Of a stretch of 64,000 nt of DNA, positions 16,895-25,824 are shown in pieces; the first letter of the stretch is position 1, and every line of letters begins with the position of its first letter. The position numbers and the translations under genes were made by a program. The notes beneath the pieces are model-generated. The model searched no databases, was not told the origin of the DNA, and saw nothing but the letters and a program-made list of their open reading frames with translations. The DNA is from Chitinophagaceae bacterium BSSC1 (GTDB lineage: Bacteria > Bacteroidota > Bacteroidia > Chitinophagales > Chitinophagaceae): NCBI GenBank assembly GCA_002256435.1, contig NKJC01000006.1, forward strand, positions 186,001 through 250,000. Reading direction: 5' to 3'.

Positions 16895-19294
16895 ATGCGT
16901 TTGAAACTGGCTAAAGTTAAATGGTTTTCTGGGCTTTTCTGTCTTATTGCCCTCCTGACTTTGGCCGGGTGTTCAGAAGAAAGAAGAACAAAAGTGGTGG
17001 ACTACCCTATTGGTAAGCCATTTATGTATGGCAATAAAGTGGTTCTAAAAGGAACTGGCACCAAAGACGAACTCAAAAAACTAAGTACTGATCTGAATAA
17101 TTACTGGGACGATTCTGCCAGAGTTAGAAAAGAACAACGCTTTCTTTTATGGTATAGAATCAAGAATCCTCCTATATATGACAGCTTGAATATTATTCGT
17201 TCCGTGAATTTCATGAATGCTTATTTGAATTCGCAGGGCTATTATTATGCCAGTTTCAAAGACAGCATACACAAGGATAGTATTGGTGACCAGATAAGGG
17301 TCAATGCTACTATTACCATCAACCAAGGAAAAAATATTAGCATAGATTCTGTTGGGTACCAATTAGACGATAGTACCCTTCAACAATTGGCTAAACAAAG
17401 AATGGGCGAAAGTGACATTAAAAAAGGCAGCCCCTATAGTAAACAATTAATTAGTGCTGAATTAGATAGGATGATTGGTATATATAGACGCAATGGGTAC
17501 TACAAACTAATCAGAGAGGACTTATACGCAGAAATAGATACCACAGACATAAGTTTGATTGAACTCACCCTTGATCCATTCAAACAGGCAGAATTGATTG
17601 CCGCATCTGCCAGAAAACGCAGACAAAATCCCACCTGGAATGTAACTATTAAGAAAAGACCAACAACCGATTCAAGCAAGCTCACTCAATTCAAAGTGGC
17701 CAATATTTATTACTATCCAGAAACCAAGATTACGGATGTCATAGATTCTCTTACTACAGCTAAAGGATTTAAAGAAGAACAGCATGCTGACAATTACATG
17801 CGATTCCAAGTAGGTAAATTCAAATATCAACCACTGAAGGAACATACTTTTCTCAGTAAGGGAGAACTCTTTAATGAAGAGTCTTATTTTAAAACCATGA
17901 ATACCTTGGGGCAGATAGGTGCTTGGCAACAAGTAGACGGTAAAATTATAGAAAGAGACAAAGACAGTTTAGACTTATATTTTTACTTGGTACCCGCTCT
18001 CAAACAAAATTTTACTGTAGACTTAGAAGGCAGCCGTAATACAGGAGATATTGGCGCAGGAAACCTTTTTGGAATCTCAACCAACCTCTCTTATAAAAAC
18101 AGAAATGTTTGGAAAAGGGCTATTCAATCTATCACCAATTTCAGAACAGGGGTTGAATTGAATTTGAATTTGGGAAATAACAATAGCAACCAACAACTGG
18201 TACAAACATTCAATATTAGTGCGGGTCATACTTTTGCTTTTCCAAAAATTATACAACCCTTTAAAAACTGGAAAGCATTAAGCACTGTTGATAATAAGCG
18301 CACCCTACTGTCTTTTAATGCAGCCTATGTAGACAGAAAGGATTACTACAAACTCAGGTCTATTTTGGGTTCTTGGGGATATGAATGGAAAAAAGTGCAA
18401 AGAAGGTCAGATGACACTTGGCTATTTAAACCTATAAATGTAGAACTCTATTCATTAGACACATTGCCAGGTTTGGACACCCTGTTTTTAAAGAATCCAT
18501 TTTTGCGTAATTCTTTTAATACGGGTAATATTTATAGTCAGAGTTTATCCTATACCAAAACCATCAATGCCGCCAATAGGAAAAGCCATTTTATTAGATT
18601 GGGGCTAGAAGAAACCGGATTAATTTTTGGTTTATTCAAGGGTTTAAGAAATGATATCTACAGATATATTAAAGTAGAAGCAGAGTATCGCCAGACCAAG
18701 AAATGGGAAAAGTCAGAAATGGCTTATCGGGCATTTGGGGGCATGGGTTATAATTATGGTAATTATCCAGGCAACAAAGAGATTTCTACCCTGCCCTTCT
18801 TCAAACAATTTGCAGTGGGTGGCCCCTATAGCATGCGGGCCTGGGGATTGAGACAATTGGGACTAGGCAGTTCTAATACTTATGATAGCATTCTTACTAG
18901 TAGTTTTAGGGATCGCTATGGCGATATGGTATTGGAGTTTAACGCCGAATATAGGTTCACCATGGCTACCATTGCAGGCGTAAAAATTGGTTCTGCGCTC
19001 TATTCTGATATTGGCAATATCTGGAACTTGAAAAAAGACCCATCGGACCCCAAAGCCAGTTTTTCTCTGTCTAATTTGGCCAATGATTTAGCCATTGGGG
19101 TAGGCACCGGTTTGAGACTGGACTTTAATTATTTCTTGATCAGATTGGATTTTGCATATAAAGTAAAAGACCCCATGCGTACGGTTAATGGGGGCTGGAT
19201 GAGTATTAAAAATTTCAATTGGACAGATATCAGAAGCAATGGAAGAGAAGTGTCTAACTACGCCTTACAATTAGGTATTGGGTTACCTTTCTAA
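16895..19294 (+). CDS. TamL-like lipidated Omp85 outer-membrane protein
   Basis: A 799-residue protein with an N-terminal lipobox (LTLAGC), POTRA-like periplasmic domains (about residues 50-370) and a C-terminal Omp85 beta-barrel (about 385-799). The barrel holds GGPYSMRAWG, the Omp85 signature region, and ends in aromatic-rich QLGIGLPF. Lipidated TamA variants (TamL) are characteristic of Bacteroidota and help insert or export outer-membrane proteins with TamB. No tamB is nearby. I chose ATG 16895; ATG 16889 is also in frame and would overlap the divergent methyltransferase start. Confidence 0.88.
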   Translation: MRLKLAKVKWFSGLFCLIALLTLAGCSEERRTKVVDYPIGKPFMYGNKVVLKGTGTKDELKKLSTDLNNYWDDSARVRKEQRFLLWYRIKNPPIYDSLNIIRSVNFMNAYLNSQGYYYASFKDSIHKDSIGDQIRVNATITINQGKNISIDSVGYQLDDSTLQQLAKQRMGESDIKKGSPYSKQLISAELDRMIGIYRRNGYYKLIREDLYAEIDTTDISLIELTLDPFKQAELIAASARKRRQNPTWNVTIKKRPTTDSSKLTQFKVANIYYYPETKITDVIDSLTTAKGFKEEQHADNYMRFQVGKFKYQPLKEHTFLSKGELFNEESYFKTMNTLGQIGAWQQVDGKIIERDKDSLDLYFYLVPALKQNFTVDLEGSRNTGDIGAGNLFGISTNLSYKNRNVWKRAIQSITNFRTGVELNLNLGNNNSNQQLVQTFNISAGHTFAFPKIIQPFKNWKALSTVDNKRTLLSFNAAYVDRKDYYKLRSILGSWGYEWKKVQRRSDDTWLFKPINVELYSLDTLPGLDTLFLKNPFLRNSFNTGNIYSQSLSYTKTINAANRKSHFIRLGLEETGLIFGLFKGLRNDIYRYIKVEAEYRQTKKWEKSEMAYRAFGGMGYNYGNYPGNKEISTLPFFKQFAVGGPYSMRAWGLRQLGLGSSNTYDSILTSSFRDRYGDMVLEFNAEYRFTMATIAGVKIGSALYSDIGNIWNLKKDPSDPKASFSLSNLANDLAIGVGTGLRLDFNYFLIRLDFAYKVKDPMRTVNGGWMSIKNFNWTDIRSNGREVSNYALQLGIGLPF

Positions 19295-19321
19295 TACAAC
19301 CTATCTATCAGTTTAAAAGTA

Positions 19322-20074
19322 TTATGCTTCATTGTCTGCTGCTGATGCATCAAAGCTTTCATTGGCTTGTTCAATTCCTGTTTCAGCTTCAGCTGCTCTT
19401 AGTGCTAAAACTTCCTGTTCAAAATCAATTAAGTTGGTGGCATCGTTTACACTAAAATGGCCAATCCTAGTTCTACGCAAACTGCTCATATAGGCCCCTA
19501 CGCCAAGTGCTTGTCCAAAATCATTGGCCAGGCTTCTAATATAAGTTCCAGTTGAACAAACCACTTTAAAATAGACCAAGGGGCCTTCTATTTTCTCAAT
19601 CTCAAAAGCGTGAATGGTTACCGGCCTAGGTTCCACTTCTACAAACTCTCCTTTTCTGGCAGAAATATAGAGTCTTTCTCCATTTTTCTTAATAGCTGAA
19701 TGTTGGGGAGGTAATTGTAAAATATTCCCTTTAAAAGGTTCTGTTGCAGCATGAATTTGCTCCATTGTCAGATGCTCAATAGATTGGAAATTTTCAGGAT
19801 CTGATTCCAAATCATAAGTAGGCGTGGTAGCGCCAAGGGTAAAAGTACCGGTGTACTCTTTTTCCATTCCCATGTACTCATTGATCTTCTTGGTAAATTT
19901 GCCTGTGCAAATAATCAAAAGACCTGTTGCCAATGGATCAAGGGTACCCGCATGCCCAACTTTTTTTACTTTAACAATGGCGCGTACTTTATTGGCCACG
20001 TCAAAACTGGTCCATTCCATAGGCTTGTCAAACAACAAAACCTTTCCATCTAAAAATCCCTGTTTCCATTGCAT
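19322..20074 (-). CDS. truB: tRNA pseudouridine-55 synthase
   Basis: A 250-residue pseudouridine synthase that makes pseudouridine at position 55 in the T loop of tRNAs. The catalytic aspartate is D46 in HAGTLDPLATG. Other TruB blocks are LLFDKPMEWTS at the N-terminus, LPPQHSAIKKNGERLY and CSTGTYIRSLANDFG. After the catalytic domain there is an acidic, alanine-rich tail of about 30 residues with no PUA domain. Confidence 0.96.
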   Translation of the reverse strand: MQWKQGFLDGKVLLFDKPMEWTSFDVANKVRAIVKVKKVGHAGTLDPLATGLLIICTGKFTKKINEYMGMEKEYTGTFTLGATTPTYDLESDPENFQSIEHLTMEQIHAATEPFKGNILQLPPQHSAIKKNGERLYISARKGEFVEVEPRPVTIHAFEIEKIEGPLVYFKVVCSTGTYIRSLANDFGQALGVGAYMSSLRRTRIGHFSVNDATNLIDFEQEVLALRAAEAETGIEQANESFDASAADNEA

Positions 20075-20166
20075 TGGGCAAAAATAACCAATAAGGAGCC
20101 CCTACTTGGCATTATTCAAAAAAAAACTATATCCCTTTGCAATGAAATCTATTTAACAGGAGTCAT

Positions 20167-20739
20167 ATGTTTACCAAGACAATGGAAACAGCGCAGTTGA
20201 TCAAAAGATGCATCAAAAAGGATAGGGCAGCCCAGGCGGAGCTCTATGCCCTTTATGCGCCAACCATGCTGGGAATTTGTTATAGGTATACTAAAAACAG
20301 AGAGGACGCGGAAGATATTCTGCAGGAAGGATTTGTGAAAGTATTCCAGCACATGGAACAATTTCAACAAAAAGGGGTCTTTGAAGCATGGCTTAGACGA
20401 ATTATGGTGAACACGGCTATTAGTTATTTAAGAAAGCATAGCCGATACCGAAACCAATTACAGGTAGAAGACCTGGTACTTCACCCAGTAAGTCAAGAAC
20501 AGCCCGCCATTCAATTAGACACCAAAGAGTTAATTGAATGTATCAGAAACCTACCATTAGCCTATCAGACCGTATTTAACCTGTATGCCATTGAGGGTTA
20601 TGATCACCAAGAAATTGCCAACCTGTTGGACCTGAATATCAATACTGTGAGAAGTCAATATAGTAGGGCAAGGACCATGCTCATACAACGCATTCAACAA
20701 GAACAAAACAACACTCAATCCAAGAACTATGGAGGATAA
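20167..20739 (+). CDS. ECF-type RNA polymerase sigma factor
   Basis: A 190-residue sigma-70 family factor with only regions 2 and 4. Region 2 covers about residues 20-95 (YRYTKNREDAEDILQEGFV) and region 4 about 125-180 (YDHQEIANLLDLNINTVR). It starts at ATG 20167. Unusually for Bacteroidota there is a good Shine-Dalgarno sequence, AGGAG, four bases upstream (20158-20162). Its 3' end overlaps the next gene by 11 bases, which fits sigma/regulator coupling. It probably directs transcription of this operon or of an envelope regulon. Confidence 0.94.
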   Translation: MFTKTMETAQLIKRCIKKDRAAQAELYALYAPTMLGICYRYTKNREDAEDILQEGFVKVFQHMEQFQQKGVFEAWLRRIMVNTAISYLRKHSRYRNQLQVEDLVLHPVSQEQPAIQLDTKELIECIRNLPLAYQTVFNLYAIEGYDHQEIANLLDLNINTVRSQYSRARTMLIQRIQQEQNNTQSKNYGG

Positions 20740-22150
20740 ATTTGAACATCAAATAGCTGATCAGGTCAGCGGGTTCCAATTAACCCCTAACGCCCAAGTT
20801 TGGAAGGGAGTTGCTTTGGAATTGGACAAAGAGAAAAGCAAAAAGCGCGGGATATTTTGGTGGATGCCACTGGGTCTTTTGGTTGTTGGTCTTACTGGCT
20901 GGTTTTTATTTACATCAACAGAAGCTCCATTAATTCCAAATTCAGAACTGCCTCAGAAAAATGCTAAAAAGGAATTACCCAACCATTCAATTCCATTTAA
21001 AGATTCTATTGCAATTGTTAATCAAATAAGCCCTTCAAAAGAACCAGTTGAAAAAGCAAATTCAAATAGCCTAATACCTACACCAACTCAAAAGGGCTCA
21101 GCGCAAATGGTCCATAATAAAACAACACAACCCAATCTTCCAATTCAGGTTTCAAAAGAAATAACTGAAAAACAAAATACTGCAGTTGAACAATCTAGTA
21201 TTGCATTGTTGGTTCAGCAAAGCCAGCAAACGCAGCAGCAACAGCAGCAGCAGACGCAGTCATCGTCTACATTCACAATTGGCATTGACAGTTCACAAGC
21301 ATTCAATGAAGTTGGTAGTAATGTTAAAAAGAATGAAGTAATTATTCAAGAAACCAAAACAAAAAAAGACAGCAATATTTCCTCGCTCACAACCACTTCC
21401 ATTCTAACCAAAAAACCTACTAAAGCGTCTTGGAGATTTCAGGTAGCTGTTGGCAGTACTAGATTATCTGAATTTAGCATTTTTGGAAATAATGTTGCAG
21501 CAGACCTAGCATTTGCCAATAATAGCTCTGCCATAGTTGCTGGCTTCCCTAATACAACAAGCATTGAAGCATCCAAACAAGGATTCCATGCAGAAATGGG
21601 TGCTAGCAAACAATGGCAGTTTTCTAAGCGATGGGAATTGTCAGCAGGATTATTATATAGGTATTTACAAAACCAACAAATGACAGGCTTGAAAAAAGAC
21701 AGTAGTTACTTGGTCAGCAGTCAATCAAGTTCAAATAACAAAGCCATTACTGTAAATGGTTATTATTTAGCAGGAAGCCAAAACAGTTTGATTAACCGTG
21801 CACATTGGTTGATGATACCCATTCAAATACATTTTAACCTAAACCCTAGTTCAAAACTCAATTGGCTACTCTATGGGGGCACTAATTTGTCTTGGAATTT
21901 TGCTAACAATTGGCTTCTTCCTGATCAGGCAAATAACATTATGTATGAATCAAGACCCTTGACAAATATTATTGGGATACATGCTCAACTAGGCATTGAA
22001 CTCCGTAATCAAAAAAGTCAATCCTTATCATTGGGTTGGGAGAAAAGTATGAATAGCATGAGCAAATTAAACCAATCCAAACAATATTGGAATCAGCTGC
22101 AGGTTCAGTATAGTCAACCCATTTATTTGAAAAAATCCTATAAAAAATAA
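20729..22150 (+). CDS. Membrane-anchored sigma-operon partner with periplasmic beta-rich domain
   Basis: A 473-residue protein with a short cytoplasmic N-terminus (residues 1-40), one membrane helix (41-61), a long Ser/Thr/Gln-rich linker with a polyglutamine run (about 160-185) and a C-terminal beta-rich domain from about 235 that resembles small outer-membrane barrels. It overlaps the sigma gene by 11 bases, the position where an anti-sigma factor is expected, but it has no zinc-binding anti-sigma motif. The N-terminal segment could bind the sigma factor while the distal domain senses the envelope. That role is inferred from position and topology. Confidence 0.7.
   Translation: MEDKFEHQIADQVSGFQLTPNAQVWKGVALELDKEKSKKRGIFWWMPLGLLVVGLTGWFLFTSTEAPLIPNSELPQKNAKKELPNHSIPFKDSIAIVNQISPSKEPVEKANSNSLIPTPTQKGSAQMVHNKTTQPNLPIQVSKEITEKQNTAVEQSSIALLVQQSQQTQQQQQQQTQSSSTFTIGIDSSQAFNEVGSNVKKNEVIIQETKTKKDSNISSLTTTSILTKKPTKASWRFQVAVGSTRLSEFSIFGNNVAADLAFANNSSAIVAGFPNTTSIEASKQGFHAEMGASKQWQFSKRWELSAGLLYRYLQNQQMTGLKKDSSYLVSSQSSSNNKAITVNGYYLAGSQNSLINRAHWLMIPIQIHFNLNPSSKLNWLLYGGTNLSWNFANNWLLPDQANNIMYESRPLTNIIGIHAQLGIELRNQKSQSLSLGWEKSMNSMSKLNQSKQYWNQLQVQYSQPIYLKKSYKK
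21214..21259 (+). repeat. CAG/CAA-rich tract encoding polyglutamine
   Basis: An imperfect run of CAG and CAA codons inside the membrane-anchored gene, encoding mostly glutamine. Triplet runs can expand or contract without breaking the frame, so linker length may vary between strains. Confidence 0.8.
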
Positions 22151-22153
22151 GCC

Positions 22154-23428
22154 ATGAAAAACCATTTTTTCATTACTCTTCAAAAGCTGTTTTTTTGCCT
22201 AGTCATCTTTGCATTGAGCGGATGTTTAAAAGACAGTGCCAAACAAAGCTATACCATTACCAGACCCATTTTGGCCAAACTTGCTGATGTTAGATCAGGT
22301 ATTAAAATAGAAGGACCGGCTGTAGTTTCAGAACCGGGCAAAATGTATCTCTATGGGAATACTATTTTTTTAAATGAAACAGGAAAGGGTATTCATATCA
22401 TTGACAATAGCAATCCAGCGGCTCCAGTCAATAAATCTTTCTTGCCCATTCCTGGTAACTATGACATGGCTGTGAATGGGAATATCCTTTATGCAGATTG
22501 CTTTACAGACTTGTTGACTTTTGATATTAGCAATCCGAATCAGATAGTATTAAAATCATTTATTAGCCAAGTTTTCCCAGACAAACAATTACAAAAAGGT
22601 TTCTATATTGATAGCGGGTATTGCGCCATTGGATGGAATAGCAAAGACACTAGCATTGCTGTAGGATTGGGAACAGACCAAGTTATGTGGATGGGTGGAG
22701 GCATGTTATTCTTAAGCAGCTCTATAGCTACACCCTCCAGTTTCTCTTCTGATAAATCTGCCGCAAATGGCAAAGCAGGTTCCATGGCCAAAATGGCCAT
22801 ACAAAATGGATGGCTATATGGGGTCAGTAATTTAAAATTGCAGGTCATTGATCTTAGTCAGGCAGACAAACCTTTCTTATCAAAATCCATTCAAACAAAC
22901 GCTGTTAATGAAACCGTATTTCCCTTTAAAGACAAACTGTTTATTGGTAGCCAAACTGGGATGAGTATTTATAGTGTAAGCAGTCCTGCTAGCCCACAAT
23001 TTCAAAGTATGTTTTCACATGCTAGAGTTTGTGACCCAGTGATTGCAGATGATACACATGCTTATGTAACCCTACGTTCAAACGGATTAACTTGTATGGG
23101 TAATCTAAATGAACTGAACGTTTTGGATATCCGCAATATTCAAAGTCCAATCCTATTAAAAACCTATCCCTTTACACACCCAAAGGGACTTAGCAAAGAA
23201 GGAAATACTTTAATGGTATGCGATGGAGAAATAGGGGTAAAGATCTATGATGCTAGCAATCCAGAAAATCTCAAACTCATACAGAATTTGGCTTTGGAAG
23301 AAGCTTATGATGTAATCTGTTATAACAATATAGCCTATATCACTGCTAAAGACGGTTTGTATCAATTCAATTTTAGCAAACCAGACCAAACAAAATTGAT
23401 CAGTAAAATCAGCATTAGCCATGAATAA
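22154..23428 (+). CDS. LVIVD-repeat beta-propeller lipoprotein
   Basis: A 424-residue lipoprotein with lipobox ALSGC (Cys24). The rest consists of repeated blocks of the LVIVD type (PF08309), for example GIHIIDNSNPAAP, LLTFDISNPNQ, LQVIDLSQADKP, LNVLDIRNIQSP and VKIYDASNPENL, which should fold as a beta-propeller. These proteins sit on the cell surface or in the periplasm; their ligands are largely unknown. It begins four bases after the preceding gene and overlaps the next by eight, so the four genes from the sigma factor onward form one operon. Confidence 0.9.
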   Translation: MKNHFFITLQKLFFCLVIFALSGCLKDSAKQSYTITRPILAKLADVRSGIKIEGPAVVSEPGKMYLYGNTIFLNETGKGIHIIDNSNPAAPVNKSFLPIPGNYDMAVNGNILYADCFTDLLTFDISNPNQIVLKSFISQVFPDKQLQKGFYIDSGYCAIGWNSKDTSIAVGLGTDQVMWMGGGMLFLSSSIATPSSFSSDKSAANGKAGSMAKMAIQNGWLYGVSNLKLQVIDLSQADKPFLSKSIQTNAVNETVFPFKDKLFIGSQTGMSIYSVSSPASPQFQSMFSHARVCDPVIADDTHAYVTLRSNGLTCMGNLNELNVLDIRNIQSPILLKTYPFTHPKGLSKEGNTLMVCDGEIGVKIYDASNPENLKLIQNLALEEAYDVICYNNIAYITAKDGLYQFNFSKPDQTKLISKISISHE

Positions 23429-24002
23429 GAAAACAAGCTTTTTATTGTTATTACTGGTACTATCCCATTTTGCATCAACAGCCCAGTCCACCAAATCAAA
23501 ATGGCATTTTAAAAGCACCAATCTCATTGGCTATATATTGGGTGAACAGGGTAGTAAATTCAGTATGCAAAGCATTAATGGATTTACAAAAAACAATTGG
23601 ATGATGGGCATAGGAGTTGGCATTGACCCATATGGATATAGCAGTATTCCTGTTTTTCTAGACATTAGAAAATCAATGGGCAAAAAAGCTTGGCAGCCTT
23701 TTGTTTATGCAGATGGAGGCCCCAGCTTTCCCTTGCCAAATCCAGACCTTCCAAAAACTTGGTCATCAGGTATACCAGCATTTGATCTAAATACTGGTTG
23801 GGTAGCTGAATTTGGTATTGGGTTACAAAAAAAGATAGCTGGCAGTACGCAGTTTGTTATGCAATTTGGCTATAGTCAGAAATATTATTCTTTTGTAAAC
23901 CACAATAATAATTTTGTTTTTATTGGCGGAACCTGGCCAGAAACTACTACTTATGAATACCAATATAGAAGATGGGCTTTCAGAATGGGAATTACGCTTT
24001 GA
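23421..24002 (+). CDS. Secreted protein, probable small outer-membrane barrel
   Basis: A 193-residue protein with a signal peptide (residues 1-21, ending STAQ) and alternating hydrophobic/polar strands ending in WAFRMGITL, an aromatic-plus-small pattern typical of outer-membrane barrels. I do not recognise a specific family. It is the last gene of the sigma-factor operon and overlaps the LVIVD gene by eight bases. Its stop codon lies inside the first unit of the heptamer repeat. Confidence 0.75.
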   Translation: MNKKTSFLLLLLVLSHFASTAQSTKSKWHFKSTNLIGYILGEQGSKFSMQSINGFTKNNWMMGIGVGIDPYGYSSIPVFLDIRKSMGKKAWQPFVYADGGPSFPLPNPDLPKTWSSGIPAFDLNTGWVAEFGIGLQKKIAGSTQFVMQFGYSQKYYSFVNHNNNFVFIGGTWPETTTYEYQYRRWAFRMGITL

Positions 24003-24139
24003 AAGTGAAGAGTGAAGAGTGAAGAGTGAAGAGTGAAAAGTGAAAAGTGAAAAGTGAAAAGTGAAGAGTGAAAAGTGAAAAGTGAAAAGTGAAAAGTGAA
24101 AAGTGAAAAGTGAAAAGTGAAAAGTGAAAAGTGAAAAGT
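24001..24139. repeat. Tandem heptamer repeat, 19 full copies
   Basis: After a 6-base partial unit come 19 exact heptamers (24007-24139): four GAAGAGT, four GAAAAGT, one GAAGAGT and ten GAAAAGT. The only variation is A or G at position four. The block starts at the stop codon of the preceding gene and ends just before a terminator. It does not change any reading frame as read here. Confidence 0.97.
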
Positions 24140-24154
24140 GATTAACTAAAACAA

Positions 24155-24181
24155 AAAATGCCGTCTTATGGACGGCATTTT
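24155..24181. terminator. Bidirectional terminator
   Basis: An 11-bp perfect stem AAAATGCCGTC/GACGGCATTTT with a TTATG loop. It can end both the sigma-factor operon (plus) and proS (minus). Confidence 0.9.
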
Positions 24182-24203
24182 CAGTTGAATGATTTGAGCA
24201 ATT

Positions 24204-25682
24204 CTAGTACGCCCTTGCAAACAAAACCCTTTGTGTAGAAGGGTTTCCGGTAAGGATGCACTTACCTTCTTCCAAAGGATTGTCCAAAGGAATACAACGA
24301 ATAGTAGCTTTTGCCAGTTCTTTAATTTTGTCTTCGGTTTCACTTGTTCCATCCCAATGAGCAGATACAAAACCAGCTTTGGTATCTAGAATTTGTACAA
24401 ACTCTTCCCAAGTATCGGCTTGGCTAATATGCGCATCGCGAAAAGCTTTGGCCTTATTAAAAATACTGGTTTGAATATCTTCTAATAAATCCTTGATATA
24501 GTTTTCAATGCCATCCAAACTCACACTTGTCTTCTCTTTAGTATCGCGCCTAGCAACTTCTACTACATTATTTTGCAAATCACGTGCACCAATGGCCAAA
24601 CGAACAGGAACACCCTTCAATTCATACTCTGCAAATTTCCAACCCGGACGTTGATTGTCTGAGTCATCATACTTGACAGATATGCCCATGGCTTTTAATT
24701 GTTTTACAATAGCTCCTACCCTTTCATCCAATTGCGCTTTCTGTTCTTCTCCTTTGTAAATAGGAACAATTACCACTTGTATAGGTGCAATTTTGGGAGG
24801 CAGAATTAATCCATCGTCATCGCTATGCGCCATTACTAATGCACCAATTAAACGCGTACTCACCCCCCAACTAGTAGCCCATACATAATCTAATTTATTT
24901 TCCTTGTCAGAGAATTTTACGTCAAATGCTTTGGCAAAATTCTGACCCAAGAAATGCGAGGTACCAGCTTGTAATGCCTTACCATCTTGCATCATGGCTT
25001 CAATGCAATAAGTATCTTCTGCACCAGCAAAACGCTCGTTGGCAGATTTGATCCCCTTGATCACGGGTAAAGCCATCCAGTTCTCTGCAAAGTCTGCATA
25101 GACTTCTAACATCTGCTTGGTTTCTGCAATAGCTTCTGCAGCAGTAGCGTGTGCGGTATGACCTTCTTGCCATAAAAACTCAGCTGTACGCAAAAACAAA
25201 CGCGTACGCATTTCCCATCGTACCACATTGGCCCATTGGTTTACCAAAATAGGCAAGTCTCTATAAGACTGGATCCAACCTTTGTAAGTATTCCAAATAA
25301 TGGCTTCACTTGTTGGACGCACCACCAATTCTTCTTCCAATTTGGCTTCAGGATCTACCATTAATTTCCCTGGTCTATCTGGATCCGTTTTTAAGCGATA
25401 GTGTGTAACCACGGCACACTCTTTTGCAAAGCCTTCTGCGTTCTTTTCCTCTGCTTCAAACAAGCTTTTTGGCACAAACAAGGGGAAATAGGCATTTTGG
25501 TGTCCGGTGTCTTTGAACATTTTATCCAAAACATCGCGCATATTTTCCCACAATGCATAACCATAGGGTTTGATGACCATACAGCCCCTAACAGCACTAT
25601 AATCTGCTAGTTGTCCCTTGATTACTAAGTCGTTATACCATTGAGAATAATCCCCTTCTCTGGTTGCCAATTCTTTAGCCAT
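24204..25682 (-). CDS. proS: Prolyl-tRNA synthetase, short (archaeal/eukaryotic-like) type
   Basis: A 492-residue class II synthetase that charges tRNA-Pro. The short form lacks the bacterial editing insertion; the C-terminal zinc/aminoacyl extension typical of this subtype is present. Class II blocks are RPTSEAIIW (motif 2 region), VNQWANVVRWEMRTRLFLRT and GWGVSTRLIGALVM-like residues near 265-280. The anticodon-binding domain lies about 300-400, with ARRDTKEK. ATG 25682 gives MAKELATREGDYSQWY, the expected N-terminus. Confidence 0.96.
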   Translation of the reverse strand: MAKELATREGDYSQWYNDLVIKGQLADYSAVRGCMVIKPYGYALWENMRDVLDKMFKDTGHQNAYFPLFVPKSLFEAEEKNAEGFAKECAVVTHYRLKTDPDRPGKLMVDPEAKLEEELVVRPTSEAIIWNTYKGWIQSYRDLPILVNQWANVVRWEMRTRLFLRTAEFLWQEGHTAHATAAEAIAETKQMLEVYADFAENWMALPVIKGIKSANERFAGAEDTYCIEAMMQDGKALQAGTSHFLGQNFAKAFDVKFSDKENKLDYVWATSWGVSTRLIGALVMAHSDDDGLILPPKIAPIQVVIVPIYKGEEQKAQLDERVGAIVKQLKAMGISVKYDDSDNQRPGWKFAEYELKGVPVRLAIGARDLQNNVVEVARRDTKEKTSVSLDGIENYIKDLLEDIQTSIFNKAKAFRDAHISQADTWEEFVQILDTKAGFVSAHWDGTSETEDKIKELAKATIRCIPLDNPLEEGKCILTGNPSTQRVLFARAY

Positions 25683-25750
25683 TTTCGTTTTGTGATTTCT
25701 TTAACAAATTAACGGTTGTTCGCAAGCTAAATGGCAAACTATTTGTCATA

Positions 25751-25781
25751 CAAAAGTCAGATGCCTTTTCAGCATCGCAAA
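25751..25781 (-). promoter_or_regulatory. Probable promoter of proS
   Basis: On the minus strand TTTG (25781-25778) is followed after 19 bases by GACTTTTG (25758-25751). This fits the Bacteroidota -33/-7 pattern with one mismatch in TAnnTTTG. It lies about 70 bases upstream of the proS start. Confidence 0.5.
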
Positions 25782-25824
25782 TGTATGTAACTTCACATTA
25801 TCTAACTTCTACAAACCTGCTACC

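Noticed and set aside
24001..24139. Heptamer array as a CRISPR
   Set aside because: Units are 7 bases with no spacers and no cas genes are near.
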